Source of the DNA: JAFGRU01 sp016934985
GTDB lineage: Bacteria; Desulfobacterota; Desulfuromonadia; Desulfuromonadales; JAAYDE01
NCBI GenBank assembly: GCA_963665045.2
Contig: CAXXJQ010000003.1
Location: forward strand, 992,001 to 1,056,000
DNA: 64,000 nucleotides
Reading direction: 5' to 3'
The position numbers and the translations under genes are program-made. Position 1 is the first letter of the stretch, and each line of letters starts with the position of its first letter. The notes beneath the pieces are model-generated. The model was not told where the DNA came from. It saw only the letters and a program-made list of their open reading frames with translations, and searched no databases. Of the stretch, positions 62,403 to 64,000 are shown piece after piece.

Positions 62403-62846
62403 AGTTAAAATAAAACCCGTCCCGAGAGTATTACCGCCAAAATAAGTCAAAAACCTGCCAGCTGTAAAACTTACCTGAACATATTCAATTCTCCAACAAA
62501 ATAGACCTGTTTATTCTCTTTCGCCTCAAAGCGGTCAAAGGCCGGCTGGGCGTCATACTTTTGCTTTTCCAGCCTGGGGAAGGTCAGGCTGTTTGTTACC
62601 TCGATGACGGCGAACTGACCCAACCTGAAGTCACATAGGTATTGCCAAAATCAAATTCCTGTCTTTGATTGGAAAGTCCTTCGGAACCGAAAGGTCGCAT
62701 GCACAAAAAGATGCAAACAACAACCTCGAATATTGTTTCAGGGGGAAGGTGCTCAAGAGGGGTATTCAAAACAAGAAATAATCAGAGAAAATTTTACGTC
62801 GGATAATAGATATTATGTAAACCAAAAGAGATATGACGACTTTGGA
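62403..62846. other. Intergenic region between the PilZ gene and recG
   Basis: About 440 bases. Apart from the gene remnant on the minus strand (62471-62650), nothing is seen. Confidence 0.4.
62471..62650 (-). pseudogene. Gene remnant of unknown family
   Basis: The minus strand gives about 58 open codons ending in TAA 62471-62473, with amino-acid content typical of a protein end (DFRLGQFAVIEVTNSLTFPR, RFEAKENKQVYFVGELNMF). There is no start codon and a TGA limits it upstream at 62651-62653. It looks like the surviving 3' end of a lost gene. I do not recognise the family. Confidence 0.35.
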
Positions 62847-64000
62847 TCAACCGACACTGGCTAACTCCAGCCGTCCCCCCCAGCGATCCTGAAGAGCTTC
62901 TCGCAATTCGGCATATTCCGGATTGGTCAAGAAGTTCCCCCTCTCAACCAGATCGAAAGCCTCCCTTCTGGCAGCTTCGAGGAGCTTGCCATGGCGCAGA
63001 ATATTTGCCACCCGAAAATCAGGGATTCCGGACTGGCGTGTGCCGAGAAACTCTCCCGGACCCCGAATTTCGAGATCCGCCTCGGCAATGCGGAAACCGT
63101 CGTTGGTTTCCTGCATGACTTTGAGGCGTGAAAAACCGTCAGCGCTGCACTTTTTACTGCGTCCCAGAAAACAGTAACTATCATCCGCACCACGGCCGAC
63201 CCGGCCACGTAACTGATGAAGCTGGGCCAGGCCGAAACGCTCCGCATTTTCTACCACCATTACCGTGGCGTTTGGTATATCAATACCCACCTCGATGACG
63301 GTTGTCGCCACCAGGATGTCGATTTTGCCCTTTTTGAAACATCCCATGACCTCTTCTTTTTCCGCTGGCTTGAGGCGGCCGTGTAAAAGACCGAGCCGAC
63401 GATCGGGGAAAACTTCCCTGGCCAGATGGTCAAAACTTTCTTCCGCGGCCATAAGGTCGACCTTATCCGATTCTTCAATTAGCGGATATACCACAAATGC
63501 CTGACGCCCTTTGTCAAGCTCTTTGGTGATAAACCTAAAAACGCCTTCGCGCTCTTTTTCACTGTAAACCTTTGTTTTAATTGTTTTTCTTCCGGGCGGC
63601 AACTCGTCGATGACAGACAGGTTGAGATCCCCGTAAGCAGTCAGGAAAAGAGTCCTGGGTATTGGCGTAGCGGTCATTACCAGGATGTCTGGAGAAACCC
63701 CTTTGTGGCGGAGGCTGGCTCGCTGGTGAACCCCGAAGCGGTGCTGTTCGTCAATGATGCCGAGTCCCAGCTTTTTAAACGCGACCCCTTCTTCAAGGAG
63801 CGCATGGGTTCCTACAAGCATATGAATATTTCCAGCCGCAATTTCTTCTAGAATGGTGGCTCGTTCCTTTTTTGGTGTTGAGCCGACCAGTAGTGCCACC
63901 CTCAGACCCAGCTCTTCGAAACGTCGGTGAAATTGCAAATAGTGCTGTTCGGCCAGAACCTCTGTGGGCGCCAGGACCGCGACCTGGGTATCGTTTTCAA
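62847..64000 (-). CDS. recG: ATP-dependent DNA helicase RecG (5' partial)
   Basis: Branch-migrating helicase acting on stalled forks and Holliday junctions. The visible 384 residues are the C-terminal helicase part: APTEVLAEQHY (motif Ia) at the window edge, GTHALLEEGVAFKKLGLGII, DEQHRFGVHQR (Walker B), MTATPIPRTL (motif III), VATTVIEVGIDIPNATVMVV and QLRGRVGRGADDSYC (motif VI). The C-terminal RecG region ends ELASVG. The frame is open to the window end, so the N-terminal wedge domain lies outside. Confidence 0.95.
   Translation of the reverse strand, partial: ENDTQVAVLAPTEVLAEQHYLQFHRRFEELGLRVALLVGSTPKKERATILEEIAAGNIHMLVGTHALLEEGVAFKKLGLGIIDEQHRFGVHQRASLRHKGVSPDILVMTATPIPRTLFLTAYGDLNLSVIDELPPGRKTIKTKVYSEKEREGVFRFITKELDKGRQAFVVYPLIEESDKVDLMAAEESFDHLAREVFPDRRLGLLHGRLKPAEKEEVMGCFKKGKIDILVATTVIEVGIDIPNATVMVVENAERFGLAQLHQLRGRVGRGADDSYCFLGRSKKCSADGFSRLKVMQETNDGFRIAEADLEIRGPGEFLGTRQSGIPDFRVANILRHGKLLEAARREAFDLVERGNFLTNPEYAELREALQDRWGGRLELASVG

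Noticed and set aside
1..64000. CRISPR array, insertion sequence, prophage, defence system, rRNA
   Set aside because: No regularly spaced repeats, transposase, phage structural gene, known defence gene or rRNA sequence was found on either strand.

Overview
The window looks like the chromosome of a Gram-negative deltaproteobacterium of the Desulfuromonadales/Geobacter type (inference from gene content and order; no species is assigned). Supporting features are gap-pgk-tpiA-secG with a tRNA-Leu, a long PurL next to a separate PurQ, an archaeal-type ApgM, indolepyruvate:ferredoxin oxidoreductase, two PilZ proteins, an Mla-type lipid transport operon and a stand-alone DAHP-synthase regulatory domain.

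Region 1 (1-12.7 kb, + strand): end of a periplasmic cell-wall amidase, glnD, xerD, apgM, a small acidic membrane protein, iorA-iorB, holC, rsmE, a TrmJ-type methyltransferase and an RlmD-type methyltransferase. Region 2 (12.8-23.6 kb, +): the translation/RNA cluster rimP-nusA-ylxR/L7Ae-infB-ylxP-rbfA-nrnA-truB-rpsO-pnp, with a terminator-like leader before rimP and terminators after rpsO and pnp. Region 3 (23.6-30 kb, mostly -): dut, a YciO-type protein and a PDZ protein (both +), a small membrane protein, tRNA-Leu(GAG), secG, tpiA, pgk and gap with a clear sigma-70-type promoter. Region 4 (30.8-42.6 kb): an MBL-fold hydrolase, purB-purL-purQ-purF-pyrE (+), nadB-chorismate mutase-DAHPS regulatory domain (-), a lytic transglycosylase, pgsA and tRNA-Gly(GCC).

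Region 5 (42.6-64 kb) is more accessory. It holds a zinc-ribbon membrane protein, two periplasmic binding proteins, a spermidine-synthase-like protein, a large PilZ protein, a one-chain proline catabolism enzyme, two YbjQ-family proteins with an M48 protease, a decayed GIY-YIG nuclease gene, a flavodoxin-like protein, a four-gene Mla/MCE operon, a YeaQ-type membrane protein, a ferredoxin-nitroreductase fusion, a zinc-ribbon protein, a cold-shock protein, a PilZ protein, a second gene remnant and the 3' part of recG.

The most unusual observations are in region 5. A family of about six degenerate intergenic repeats resembles the 3' end of the tRNA-Gly gene plus its terminator hairpin (near 44.25, 45.25, 46.1, 48.55, 51.7 and 60.3 kb), separating small gene modules; it looks like serial tRNA-associated insertion or a tRNA-derived repeat family. 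In the 600-base gap at 53.6-54.1 kb the minus strand carries a recognisable but broken Cho/UvrC-type GIY-YIG nuclease with in-frame stops. No CRISPR array, insertion sequence, rRNA or prophage was seen.
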